Position numbers and translations under genes: made by a program. Under the pieces are notes generated by a model. The model searched no databases. It saw only the letters and a program-made list of their open reading frames with translations, and was not told where the DNA came from. Positions 12,084 through 23,280 of a stretch of 64,000 nucleotides of DNA are shown here, piece by piece. This stretch comes from Symbiodinium natans (Eukaryota > Sar > Dinophyceae > Suessiales > Symbiodiniaceae). Within the stretch, counting starts at the first letter, position 1. Each line of letters begins with the position of its first letter. The stretch is from contig CAJNDS010000768.1 in the NCBI GenBank assembly GCA_905221605.1, positions 582,359-646,358 on the forward strand, read 5' to 3'.

Positions 12084-12795
12084 GCTCATGATGCGCGGGC
12101 TTTGCCAGCTGATGCTGATGATGCGCGTGCTTTCTCGGCTGATGCTCAGATGCGCGGGCTTTGCCAGCTGAGGATCACGGGCTTTGAAGGCTGATGCTCA
12201 TGATGTGCGGGCTTTGCTGGCTGATGTTCACAAGCTTTGCCAGCTGATGCCCATGATGCGCGTGCTTTGCCGGCTGATGCTCACGAGCTTTGCCAGCTGA
12301 TGCTCCTGATGCGCGGGCTTTGCCGTCTGATGTTCATGGGCTTTGCCAGCTCATGCTCATGATGCGCTGGCTTTGCCGGCTGATGCTCACGGGCTTTGCC
12401 AGCTGATGCTCATGATGCGCGGGCTTGGCTCACAAGCTTTTCCAGCTGATGCCCATGATGCGTGTGCTTTGCTGGCTGATGCTCACGAGCTTTGCCGGCT
12501 GTTCCTTGCCAGCTGATTGTTGCCAGCTGATGCTCATGCTCATGATGCGCGGGCTTTGCCGTCTGATGTTCATGGGCTTTGCCAGCTGATGCTCATGACG
12601 CGCGTGCTTTGCCGGCTGATGCTCACGGGCTTTGCCAGCTGATGCTCATGATGCGCGGGCTTGGCTCACAAGCTTTGCCAGCTGATGCCCATGATGCATG
12701 TGCTTTGCCGGCTGATGCTCACGAACTTTGCCAGCTGATGCTCCTGATGCGCGGGCTTTGCCGTCTGATGTTCATGGACTTTGCCAGCTGATGCG
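12084..12795 (+). repeat. Minisatellite, about 30-bp unit
   Basis: The unit approximates GATGCTCATGATGCGCGGGC-TTTGCCAGCT, present some two dozen times with variants (GGCTTTGCCGGCTGATGCTC, GTCTGATGTTCATGGGCTTT). Higher-order blocks of 200-300 bp recur, for example 12313-12440 and 12553-12680. One frame reads PADAHDARAL repeats but no gene context supports translation. Confidence 0.5.
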
Positions 12796-14889
12796 GAAGC
12801 CAAACAAAAACTCTAATCAAATGTCTTCTGCACCAGTACATTTTCACAAAACTAGAGGGAAGGCATTTGATGGAAGCTACCTGGCCTAAGTGACGGAACC
12901 CATTGGGAAACAATTTTTCCTCCTTGCCGTTGCAACCTAAACCCTAAGCCCTACACCCTAAACCCAGAGCCAAACGCAGTTGCGCGGGACTGAACAGGTT
13001 GGGCGGTGGAGAGCCCTCTTCCAGCGCTAGCAAGATGCTCATCTTCTTGCCAGGAGGATGCTGGGTGTCTTGGTTGAGTTGGCGTTTTTGGAGGTCTACC
13101 AGGCAAGTCTGCTGAAGGTGTCAAGGGCTTCTAGATCTTTCCCGCGGTCTATACCGGAATGCTATCCAAGCCCATGACCGCCCGGTCCGGCAAGAAGCCG
13201 TCGGCCACCACGCCAACAGCCTCAGCACGCGGGCGTCCACATAAGCAAGTCTTTTCGGATGCTTTCCAGATTTTGCAGATCGGCTGGCTAACGCAAATCA
13301 GCAACGGGATGCAAGCAACACCTCTTCTAACCTTCTAGTTGGCTTGCAACAGGCATTGGGGGGGGGGGGCGGGGCGGGGGGGCCGCGGCGGTTGGGAGTG
13401 GGTGGGAGGGCGGGGGTCGGGGGAGGGTGTGGGGGGAGGGTGTGGGGGGAGGGTGGGGGGAGGGTGTGGGGAGGCCGTGGGGCCTGGCACCTGCGAGCGA
13501 ACGCCAACGCCCTCATGTGCCCCGAAAGACAAAAGTTCGAGGGCACTGTAAGTCATAAGTTCCGTACGATGACCTTTCTTGGTGGTTTGGACTCTACTTA
13601 GTTCGCGCAGGCAAGAAATTGGATTTGTCACGCAGCCATTCATCATTAAGCCTACATCCAAACCTTTATAAATCTCAAAGCGGTGCTCGGTTTTTGGGGC
13701 CGCTGTTTCCCCCCCCCCCCCAACCAAATAAAAGCTTATATACTCCAGCGACATGACCATATCAAGTCAAAACCCTAAACCCTGAACCCTAAATCAAGGC
13801 CCTGGCTGCCGGCAGCAAAAGCCGAAAACCAGGCCGCCGCCAAGCCATCCCAGGATGGCCGGCGTTGAAAAGTTGAAGGCCCAGTGTTTTACACGTGGTT
13901 TAGGGTTTAGGGTTTAGGCTTTAGGGTTTAGGGGCCGCTACACGTGGTTCAAGGTTCAGCGCTCGGGGGCCTACGATTTTGGGGGAGATTGGGGAGTCAA
14001 GCAGGGTCGGTTTCGGGGCTTCGTTTGGTCTGGGCTTGTATTGCACAGGGCGTTGACGGAAGCCATTGGGGCTCTCAGAATGCTTCAACTCTCATGACAA
14101 ACATGGGCAGGCGATGCCTCACCTAGCAATGCTGAGCCCCTATAGACATGTGGGATTCGGGCTCTGGCCTGCAAATGCCAACTTCTTCATTAGTTGCGCT
14201 ACTTTTGGACTTCGTCAATATACTGTTTAGCTGCTCTTTCTAGGTCTGACTGCAATTACGACGTATCGCGCATCCATCTCGATGTCCACACTTGCTGTGC
14301 TCTCCGAGACGCTTGAGCCATTTCCACAGCGGTCTGCTGTAGCGATGCCTTGAGAGGCCCCACCCCACACAACATTCCAAACATTCATGAAAAGCACCTA
14401 AACCCTGACCCGAAACCCCCATAACCCACAGAACCCAATAACCTTTGACTAAAAAATAAAACTGCCTCAAAATTAATGAGGGATCCTTACCCTAAACCAT
14501 AAACCCTAAACCCTAACCCCTAAACCCCCTAAACCTTAAGAGGGTTTAAGGTACGTTTCTCATTTGAGGGGTATTGGGCTCCCTGAGTCGGTCCTCAGAA
14601 ACCCCAACTTCGCAGCGAGCCGTGCGAACTTGGCCCCAGGCGCCGCGCCAGGAGGCTCCTCTTCAGTTGCAGAGCTTGGGGGGGATTTAGGATTTAGGGT
14701 TTAGGGATTAGGGTTTAGGGATTTAGGGGGGCTTCCGAGAATAGAGGCACCCTTTTTCGGGGGTTCCTATCGTAAGCAGTCAAGTGTTTTGAGAAAATGC
14801 GGACTTGAGAGCCAAACGCACTACCAAGTAAGGCCTTTCCACCCTAAACCCTAAGTTCTCCGGCAAGACTCACGATCCTTGTGAGATGA

Positions 14890-15121
14890 TTGGTCGCAAG
14901 CTTCGTGTCATTGCATGAAACAGGTTTGGAACACGAGCTGCTTCTGCCAGGCTGGATTGAAGAGTTGCAGCTTGAGGCCGCTCGGGGCTAGAAGTCAATT
15001 GTTGGGCAGTACATAGAAGCGTACTACGCGAAATCATCCGAAGAGCTTCTGCGAGCTTTGACAGCTTCAGTTAAGAACATCGTTCACGCAAGCGTCCAGG
15101 CAATGCGATGGACCCCACGGT
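14890..15121 (+). pseudogene. Coding-like stretch with one in-frame stop
   Basis: The plus strand reads LHETGLEHELLLPGWIEELQ and LEAARG, then TAG at 14989-14991, then KSIVGQYIEAYYAKSSEELL, RALTASVKNIVHASVQAMRW and TPR to a TAA. Both halves are amphipathic and in the same frame. Either the gene is broken by one substitution (CAG to TAG is the simplest), or the second half is an exon starting after this TAG (AG acceptor) and ending at the GTAAAT near 15120. The family is unknown. Confidence 0.5.
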
Positions 15122-15374
15122 AAATGTGAACAGAGTTAAAACCCCCAACCCCCCCACCCATCGAGACGATGGACCCCCGAAGAATACTCGTACCCTTCAT
15201 GGCTTGTCACTCACTCCACAAGCCCCCGACCCTTGGTCCTTAGGAAACGCCTCAGCTGCGTAGCTGCGCCAAAGCTCCTGTGCGTTTGAGAATACGGCTT
15301 TGTTGTGAGTGCTGAAAGTTGCGGAAGTTCCATCATCCTGATGTAGAGGGCATCGATGATGGGAGGCCAGTCAC

Positions 15375-15423
15375 CTTTCGGGGTGTGGAAAGTCCATTTC
15401 TGGGCCTTGGGCAGCCCCGAGCC
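15375..15423 (-). CDS. Possible exon
   Basis: Between CACTGAG|GGC and GAAAG|GTGACT the minus strand reads GSGLPKAQKWTFHTPK with C/G-ending codons. It could be a downstream exon of the frame at 15590-15945. No family is recognised. Confidence 0.5.
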
Positions 15424-15589
15424 CTCAGTGACAAAGCTCTAAATGTCAGCACGCCCTACATCACCTCCAAGGCCGTCTGTGATTTTTTGCATCGCCACAT
15501 AGTACGGAAATCTTGGCAAATGCTGGGCAAGACTACTTCACCCCACAGCGACAATCGCGTCTAAGTTGAAACAAACCACGCAGCGTCAG

Positions 15590-15945
15590 TGGTAGGGTAC
15601 AATCTGATGGAAACCTCCCTCGAACACTTCCTTTATCATGGGGCCATGCTCTTCGTGCAACCAGTGACATTGCAGGCAAGTAAGTTGTCTGCAGCCTCTC
15701 CGTACGCTCGGAGGCTTGGAGGCTTGCTGCCACGGAATCCACCGAAGCTGAGACAGACATGTAAGGGGCCGAAAGGCCATGTTGGAGAGCTTGTCTACCT
15801 CAGAACATCTAGCACGATCCGGGGCTTGTTCCTTGAGATGTTCAAGAGTTGGCCTGGATTCGTCAATCCAACCCATATCATGAACAGAAGAAGCCACATC
15901 TGTGTAGAGGCCGTGCCATGGAAATGGCCTGGCGTGTGCAATTGG
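15590..15945 (-). CDS. Coding-like open frame of about 119 codons
   Basis: From CTTTCAG| the minus strand stays open to a stop at 15588-15586. It contains HGLYTDVASSVHDMGWIDES, RPTLEHLKEQAPDRARCSE, a Cys-rich CRQLTCLQCHWLHEEHG and IKEVFEGGFHQIVPYH. A GT after CSE (15798) may split it. The opposite strand is also open here, which weakens the call. An unknown protein is my best reading. Confidence 0.5.
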
Positions 15946-16512
15946 CTGAAAGCATCGAAGTAGAAACCCAAACCCTGAAACCCCCTCCTTTCAAAGACCC
16001 GAACACCTAAAATCCCAACTCGAGACCAAGACTTTGCCCTTCTCACAAGCTGTATGAACATTAAAGACCAAAAGGTTCGGAATCACAAAGCAAGGGATTT
16101 TAAACGGCTGAGCCTTGACAGGACAAGCCCATCAAGAGCTTCGGACCTCTTGGCTCAAAGGACTCCTAATCTATACTCCCCTTAGAACCCTAAACAAACC
16201 TATGATTTTAATATCCTCTTGGATTTTACATAAGCCAAAAAAATTCCCAAGGGGGATATAGAACCCCTTCCCCGGTTGCCAAGCCTCCCAAGCCCTCAGT
16301 CCCTCAGGTTGCTCTTCTTGTTCCTTTCTTCGTTAAACCCTGAAACAATCTCAGATGAAGCGCACCCCTATTCCATTTAAAAGAACTAAAAAAAACATCC
16401 GGTGGCCCGTTTCAAGAGGGTCGAACTCAGCTCCGTCTGTCCTGGAAGGGCTCCGAAGTTCGGCGTAGCCTCGCAGTCGCTCACAGGACCCGGGAGTCCG
16501 ATCATCAACCCT

Positions 16513-16641
16513 GTACTTGGAGGTTCATGGGTGTTTTGGGTTTAGCGTTTAAGGTAGAAGTAGGGTTGTACTTAAGAAAAATCCAAACGAATGGTACTTA
16601 CCAGCCTATATACTTGGAACTACCAATGAACCTCCAAGTGC
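16513..16641. repeat. Family D element
   Basis: TACTTGGAGGTTCATGGGTG at the left and CCAATGAACCTCCAAGTG at the right; the interior has a degenerated TTTAGCGTTTAAGG piece. Confidence 0.5.
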
Positions 16642-17574
16642 AGAGCCCATCTTCCCATTCGCATTTATGCCAAGTAGGCCCAGGCAGTGACTTCGGACTT
16701 TCGCAGCAGCTTTCGTGCAGCTTACTGCGGTACATCTACTACGTGCTATCACAATGGAGCCTGCGGGTTCAAGCCCTAAAATCCGAGCTTAACCCGTCCA
16801 TCCAGGCAACACATCACGTCCTTTAACTTAAAGCCCCCAACCCGGAATTCAGATGGGATGGGTGCTTTTCAGACCTAAACTCACAGAGATTTGTTTAGAC
16901 AATACTGGTGCAAATGAACCGCTAGGAGTCTTGTAGATTGAATTACAAGCCTTGACTCGACCTGTGGACCATGTAATATATGGGCCTTGATATAATAGAA
17001 CCCTAAACCCTAAACCTTAAATAGAAGCTTAGTGCGCAGAAACTCCCTGCCACCCGCCTCTCATCAGCAGCCGGTCCAAGGCAACCCAACCTCCCAAGAT
17101 CATGACATGACCGGCTTAGGTTTTCGGGTTCCGGGTGTCCTACTTGGAGGTTCGTGGGTAGTTTGTAGTTTGTGTGGGCTTTTTCTTGCCACTATCTTGG
17201 GGCTTTGGGGTGTAGAGGGGGCTTCTGCTTCAGAATCCTGGATCTTCATGGCTTCTTCAGGACCGATGGGCTTAGGGTTTAGCTTCTGGGCGGGCAGAGT
17301 TCCCAGTTACTCTGGGCGGCTTTTCTATGCCCCAACGCCTTGCGCCGGCCATCCAGCCACTTATAGAGGATAGGATTAGGGGGACCCTTGGGGATATAGA
17401 CCCTCTGAATAAGGTCCCTTGTTAAGAGAGCCAGAAGAGGGTTAAGAAGGGGAGGGTCCCCCTTATCCCACCTAGGAGGCTTAGCCCGAGGGGGCTCCCC
17501 CCATGACCAGAACAAGGGTATGTTGTGCCGGTTTCCGAGGCATCATGCAACAAGATCCCCGGCAGCCCGCACTC

Positions 17575-17640
17575 CCCCTAGAACCTTAATAAACATCATA
17601 TTGTTTATACCCTCTTGGGTTTTTCCCAAGGGGGATATAG
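17575..17640. repeat. Family I element
   Basis: TAGAACCTTAATA...CTCTTGGGTTTTTCCCAAG and GGGGATATAG are shared with 16183-16268, 22205-22318 and 51430-51508; the TTGGG..CCCAA arms form a hairpin. Confidence 0.5.
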
Positions 17641-19209
17641 TAAAGCCTGAAAAAAGTGCCTGGCCTCACCCAAACTCACCCAAAACCGCCGACACCGTGC
17701 CTGCGAAGGAGTTCCAAGCCCATCTCCGCCTCCCACTCCTGCTATATCGCTCTGCAGGGGTTTTGGGCTTAGGGTTTAGCGTGCTTAAGAAGATTAGGGT
17801 CTAGGGTTTAGGGTTTATAGGGTTTAGGGAGACTCTACAGCCAATCCTTGAGCTGCAGCAGAATGAGCATCAGGGGTTCGGGTTTTCAGCGTGCGCTGGG
17901 CTGAATTTTTTTTCCGATGTGCAGCCCGAGACGTTCGCACGAAGTCCTCCAAGTCATCATCCAGGGGTACCTCAATCGTGGCTTGACGGGGGACGGAAAC
18001 CAGCAGCTCTCCTTCGTGAACCTGCACAGGCGAGCTGGCTGCCGCAGGCGGGGCAGCATGAAGTTGCCAAAGAACGTTTTGGGAAACAAAAACAACGCTG
18101 GTGTAAGAATGAAACACAATGAGAACCTCGGTGCCTAGTGGCCGAACCCTTTAAACCTTTTGAAGGCAGCAGCTGCATCGCTTGAAGCATGGAAGAAACG
18201 AGCCTCCATGATCAAAGTCCCTGACCACGAGCCAAACAAGCTTCGCCCTAAAACGTAGCCCAACACTACATGAAGACCTCACACCCTGCACCCTTGCAAA
18301 ACCAAAGGCTCCTAAAAACAGGCCATTGGCCCTTGTTCAACTGCACTTCTGAACTCCAAGTCCTGGGAATCGCTGGCAGCGATGTAGAATTGAAATTCTG
18401 AACCCTACTTTGGAGTAGAGCCTGGAAAAAAAAGTATATACTTGTTAGGTGTAAGTAGCCATAACAGGAACCCAGAACCAATAAAATATTAAAGTGTAGT
18501 ACTCCAAAACCAGGGACTCCCCACCCCTAAACCCTTTTTTCATCCGGACTCTGTGCGCGTTGCCGGCAAACCCTAAACCCTAAACCCTAAACCCTAAACC
18601 CTAAACCCTCACAGGACCTCTTGCTTCGCCAACCAGCCGCGGCCCCGGCCGGGCCTGGGAGTTGAGCCAAAAGCCCCGATAAGCTGTAATATCGGCCAGA
18701 AAGGGTTTAGGGTTTTAGGGTTTAGGGATTATTTGAACAGGGTTTCGGTGGGTTGTTATAGTATATGTGGGGGTCGCCATTTCTGTCTAGGCTCTTGGCC
18801 CTTTCACCACGCTTAAATCACTGGCCACCATCGCGCTCCCGTTTGTTGGCGGTGCTTGCTACAGCATCTGCAAGAGAGCTTTACGAAACTTCCCACAAGG
18901 GCCAGGCAACTCTGCAATTTGCATGATGCTCTGATCCCATTGCCTCGGCGCGAGCACGCACGCTTCCATTAAGCCTTGTAGATAACTTGTCGCATGAACT
19001 GTCCGGAGTGACTGTGTGGCTCTGCAGCAGTCAAACATTCCACGGGTGTTGCTGTTTTTTCAGCTAAAGCCCCGCAGATGACGAACCTAAAAAGCCAGAA
19101 GCCTTGCTCGCCCGACCACTGGCAGCTGTCTGAAGGCACTGCTTGCTTGCGCAAAACACCAAATCTGAACCTGAACACGAATACTACATACCACAAGACC
19201 TGTCTACTG

Positions 19210-19401
19210 TTACAAATAGCTACAAAGTCTACTGTAAGTTTTTGATTCCCAGGGCCCTTGCGGCTCGGTGGAGAAGCCTGGGAAGCCACAGGATACACAA
19301 GTATACACACCGGCACGCGTCTCAAGGGGGTTCCACTCATGCTCATGCGCGGCCGGCAAGGATCTCGGGTCGTAGTGGTCAATCTCGCGAAGCTTTACCA
19401 T
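19210..19401 (-). CDS. Weak coding candidate containing the telomere-associated motif
   Basis: From an ATG at 19401 the frame reads MVKLREIDHYDPRSLPAAHE, HEWNPLETRAGVYTCVSCGF and PGFSTEPQGPWES. The DPRSLPAAHEHE part is a divergent copy of a motif also found next to telomere arrays at three other places, so it may be repeat-derived and not protein. The plus strand is open too. Confidence 0.5.
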   Translation of the reverse strand: MVKLREIDHYDPRSLPAAHEHEWNPLETRAGVYTCVSCGFPGFSTEPQGPWESKTYSRLCSYL

Positions 19402-20227
19402 GCTCCATCCCCCGATTATCCTTCCAACAATCCATGGGTGGTTTAGGGTTTAGGGTTTAGGGTTTAGGGGATTGACTGGGGACTGGAAGCAGCAATATCG
19501 CCTCTCATCTCGCAGCTAGCGTGAGACTCTTGCAATCTGAGCTTGCCCTGACCTTGTATGCCGACCGGACGCGCCCAGACTCTCATCTGAACAACGGCAT
19601 GACTGTATGCTACCATCTTAGCATCGCGTTCATCTGTGGGCATGGGCATCCACGCAGTAGTTACACATTCATGGCATTCCCTCGGGCTGCCGTGCCAGGT
19701 CAACAGCTCACGCGCGCAAAGACTGGTTCCAGGAAACCTGACGGCTCGTGAATGGGCTGGTACGGCCTTGGGCACGACGACATCAAGAAGCCGTGCCAGT
19801 ATTAACACTGCTGCAGATCGAGCTTTTTGGGTTTAGGGTTTCCGAAACCCTAAGCCCTTTTGCAACAGGCTTGCCTCTTCGTAACCCCTAAGCCCTTTTT
19901 GAAAACGGACTTGATGATGGCCCTAAACCCTAAGCCCTCAACCCCAAACCCTATTTGCAGCTAAATCTTGGATCAGAGCAGCTACACAGAAGACAGAGAC
20001 AAACCCACGGAATACTCACAAACCTTAACATCATATACCTATGCCTTGACCAAGGTGTACTATTAAGGATCCCCTATATGATGTAAGGTCTATTCATTCG
20101 CTAAGGTGTGTTTACGATCCATATATCCATGTAAGGTCTATTCCTTCATTAAGGCGTAGTAGTAAGGGGTCTTTTCCTTTGTTAACGTGTATCATCAAGG
20201 ATCCCTATATCATTTAAGGTCTATTCC

Positions 20228-20328
20228 TTGGGATGTTCCCTCTTATACTAAAACGGCTAAGGATTATAATACCCCCCCTCATTCTAATCGCTGTTAAGGA
20301 CTGTTAGTATATGGGGGAACATCCCAAA
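20228..20328. repeat. Family B inverted-repeat element
   Basis: Ends TTGGGATGTTCCCTCTTATACTA and TAGTATATGGGGGAACATCCCAA pair with each other. It directly abuts a tandem series of family C-like half elements on its left. Confidence 0.5.
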
Positions 20329-20479
20329 TGGAGTCCCTTTTTCTCATGGGCCCCCTTGTTTAGGGTTCAGGGCTTAGGGTTCAGGGTGAATCATACGAAT
20401 CATGCTAAATAGTATGAACCATTCTTATTTCCTCATTACCGAATATTGAAAAATCACTCCAAAAATATGAATAGGCCTT

Positions 20480-20622
20480 TTCCTAGGAATATACCTTAAA
20501 CCTTCTTAAGGACCCCTATATAAGACCCTAAACCCTAAACCCTAAACCCCAAACCCTAAACCCTAAACCCTACATTTCAGGCGCATTCCTTATTTCAGGG
20601 GTCTTGGGGCTCTCTGGGTACG
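20480..20622. repeat. Family C element carrying a telomere array
   Basis: The left arm (AGGAATATACCTTAAACC) and right arm (ATTCCTTATTTCAGGGGTCT, then TGGGGCTCTCTGGG) are family C; between them lie seven CCCTAAA-type units. Confidence 0.5.
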
Positions 20623-21856
20623 CCGACACCCAGGGGCTTCGAATCCTCGGCTCTTCTGAGCACAGAGCCGTCCCAGAAGCTTCGGAAGGTGGACTCCAGG
20701 GATGCCCTGGAGGGAGGTTTAGGGTTCAGGGTTCAGGGTTCAGGGTTCAGGGTTTAGGATTTAGGGTTTAGGGTTTAGGGTTTATAGGTTTGTTTTGCCA
20801 CCCGGCTAGCCACAGCAATGCGGGGTATTTTGGTGGGAGCTGGGAAAAACTAAAACCCCAAAGCGGCTCACGCCTGCACAAGGATATCGCCCAAGGCATT
20901 CAGGTTAGGAAATAGTTGGACTTTGTTGCGGCAACCAGAACACTCATGGTTTATAGGGTTTAGGGTTTAATTAGGGTTTCGGGTTTAGGGCACCACGATC
21001 TCAGATTCAGAGGAAAGGCTGCCACATGCGGCTTGGGGACTAGGAATCCTGTTAGGTGGCAGAAAGTGGTGGAGAAAGAAGGCGAAATTCTTTAAACGGC
21101 AGAAGGGCGGTTTGCCTTCACCAACTCCGGACTCAAAGCCGTACGAGTCCAGCCGTCATGCGAGCGAATCCAAACCCCAACCCTGCAAACAAACTCGACC
21201 CCTGGGACGAAGCTGGAATCGACCCATCTCGAACAGTTTGGGGTTCCGGGAAGTCTTAAGCGCACCAGGGCTGGTTGGCAATGGCGCATGTGTTTGGAGT
21301 GTGGGCAGAGCTGGGCATTCGTTTCCGTCGAGTTACGCCGGATTAGCAAGATTCAGCGCTCCATTGACAATGGGCTATGTTGCCGAGCATCCCTGACGGC
21401 CGCACGCGCCGTGTAGTGCAGTGAGAAGACGGTCGCCTTTCTTGCAGTATGTCATTAGTTTCGTCCGATGCTCATATATAAAATATACACACTTCTGTGT
21501 ATATATATATATATCTATGTATATACACTATTTTTTCGAGCTTGCAACTCCTACCCTGACAGGTTGCCAGCCTCTCTTTCAGTTGACTCTCAATGCACGT
21601 CTAAAAAACCAAGATCAGGCGTCCTGCAGGTTCAGGGTGCTTGTTAACCCAACACGAATTATGACCATATTTGGGCACTTAAGGGGCTTATAAGTGGGTT
21701 ACAAGTACAGTTTTAATTGGTTGATAAGTACCGTGAACCTCCTAGCAGGAGTCCTGCAGGTGCGCGTAAAGGCAGTGCTCCTCTGGCCTCCCGGTCCGGT
21801 GAACGGGGGTCACAAGACGTCATGTGCATGCGCCGTAGTAGTTAGGACAAGCAAGC

Positions 21857-21976
21857 TGGGATGTTCCCTTGTGCTAACAGTCCGTAATAGGGATCATAGT
21901 TGGGGGGCGGGAGGGGGGGGGGGGGGGCATACTATTATCCCTATTCAGGACTGTTAGTATGAGGGGAAGCATCCCA
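21857..21976. repeat. Family B element with a G run
   Basis: Ends GGGATGTTCCCTTGTGCTAAC and GTTAGTATGAGGGGAAGCATCCC; arms AATAGGGATCATAGT and ACTATTATCCCTATT. The loop is a run of G broken by a few other bases. Confidence 0.5.
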
Positions 21977-23185
21977 ACAAGTAAGTGCTTGCAATGAGGG
22001 CGGACCGCACTCTTTAAGCTCTTCAATAACGTCCTTGGAGCATGCTTGATTGAATCGGGCTTGGGGTTTCAGCCATGAGGAGCTGATGGGCTTCTCTGGC
22101 CCCAAGCTCCGCACACCTGAAGATCAGATGTATACTGAGACCGTGTCTATACCGGAGTACAAGAATACCCTGGAGCTGCTCTATTCCTGAGCCCCCAAGT
22201 AACTATGTTCCCCGTAGAACCTTAATACTTACTACAAATAACTACGTCTATTATTCCCTTGGGTTTTATTGCGCAAATAAAACTCAGAATACTTCCTAAG
22301 AGGGGTTATAGGAAATCCCTGAGCTTTGCAGTGCCCTGGAGCCATGCCCACCTCGCGAAGCGGCTGCGGTGGCGGCTCCGGCAAGTAGCAGCGGCACTGG
22401 CGCGGGCGGAACCTTTCCGGCAATAGCACTGTCAGGATGAATAACACAACCGTGCGACGATAGAAAGGCTCTGCAAGGTTGCGCCCGTTGCAACTTCTTC
22501 ACCGCGGCAAGAGGCAAGTCAAGGCGACGGGTGCCCCCCCCAGTCCCGCCCCCTAAAGCCTAAACCGCATCAGCTGGAACCCTTGAAGCCTGAAGTGCAA
22601 CGGAGAGGTTTGGGGTTTAGGGTGTTTGTTCCCACCCGTTTGGGTCTAGGGTTGAGGGGTTTATGGAGTTATTTAGGGCCGCCCCAACCCAAAATGTTTA
22701 CCCGGCCGCCTTTAAGGACCGCGCGGCCCGGAATTGGGGAGAGCAATGTTCCATGAAGAGCCTTACCCGCTGACTGGCAGGCTTCTGCCTTGAATCCCAA
22801 ACATTAAACTTACATTCTTGCTGTTGGTTCGTAGGGAATGAGGGAATGAGGTACCCTAAATAATCCCTTAAAGGGTACATATAGGGCCTATACAATCCCT
22901 TAAAGGGTATATGTGACAGAAAACAACTTGGGAGACTTAGTTCTCTATCCTAAAGTGCAAAGCGCAGCAAGTCTGGGTTCAAAACGCCTTGTGGCCTTGT
23001 GTCTTGCAGTATTAACCAGGCCCAGCCCTATAAACCTTAAGGCTACATACTCGCACCGAATGGCCACAAGGTCCCGGCGGTGGCCTCAAGCCGGCGCAAG
23101 TGCGGATGCTGCGAAGGCCGCGGCAAGTAACATGCCGAGGGCAGCATGCAAGGCTTCCGGGGACTTTAAGCAGCCTAGCCAACCC

Positions 23186-23280
23186 AAAAACCCAATACCC
23201 CTTGAATAAGGAATATACCTTAAACCATAGTACCCCTTACAAATTGAGTTACATTCAAGGGGTATTGGGCTCTCTGGGTG
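23186..23280. repeat. Family C element
   Basis: CCCAATACCCCTTGAATAAG at the left pairs with CATTCAAGGGGTATTGGGCT at the right. Confidence 0.5.

Larger units (their letters stand above)
16000..19200. other. Repeat-rich region without a supported gene
   Basis: It holds family I (16183-16268, 17575-17640), family D (16513-16641), a one-ended family D fragment (17139-17170) and telomere blocks at 17792-17830, 18569-18609 and 18703-18728. A minus-strand frame at 17824-18117 has an acidic stretch (PLDDDLEDFVRTS) that might be an exon. Confidence 0.5.

Noticed and set aside
13018-13150. Possible kinesin-like FLEVYQ peptide on the plus strand
   Set aside because: LVELAFLEVYQASLLKV recalls a motor-domain strand, but no P-loop or switch motif is nearby and the frame is only about 47 codons.
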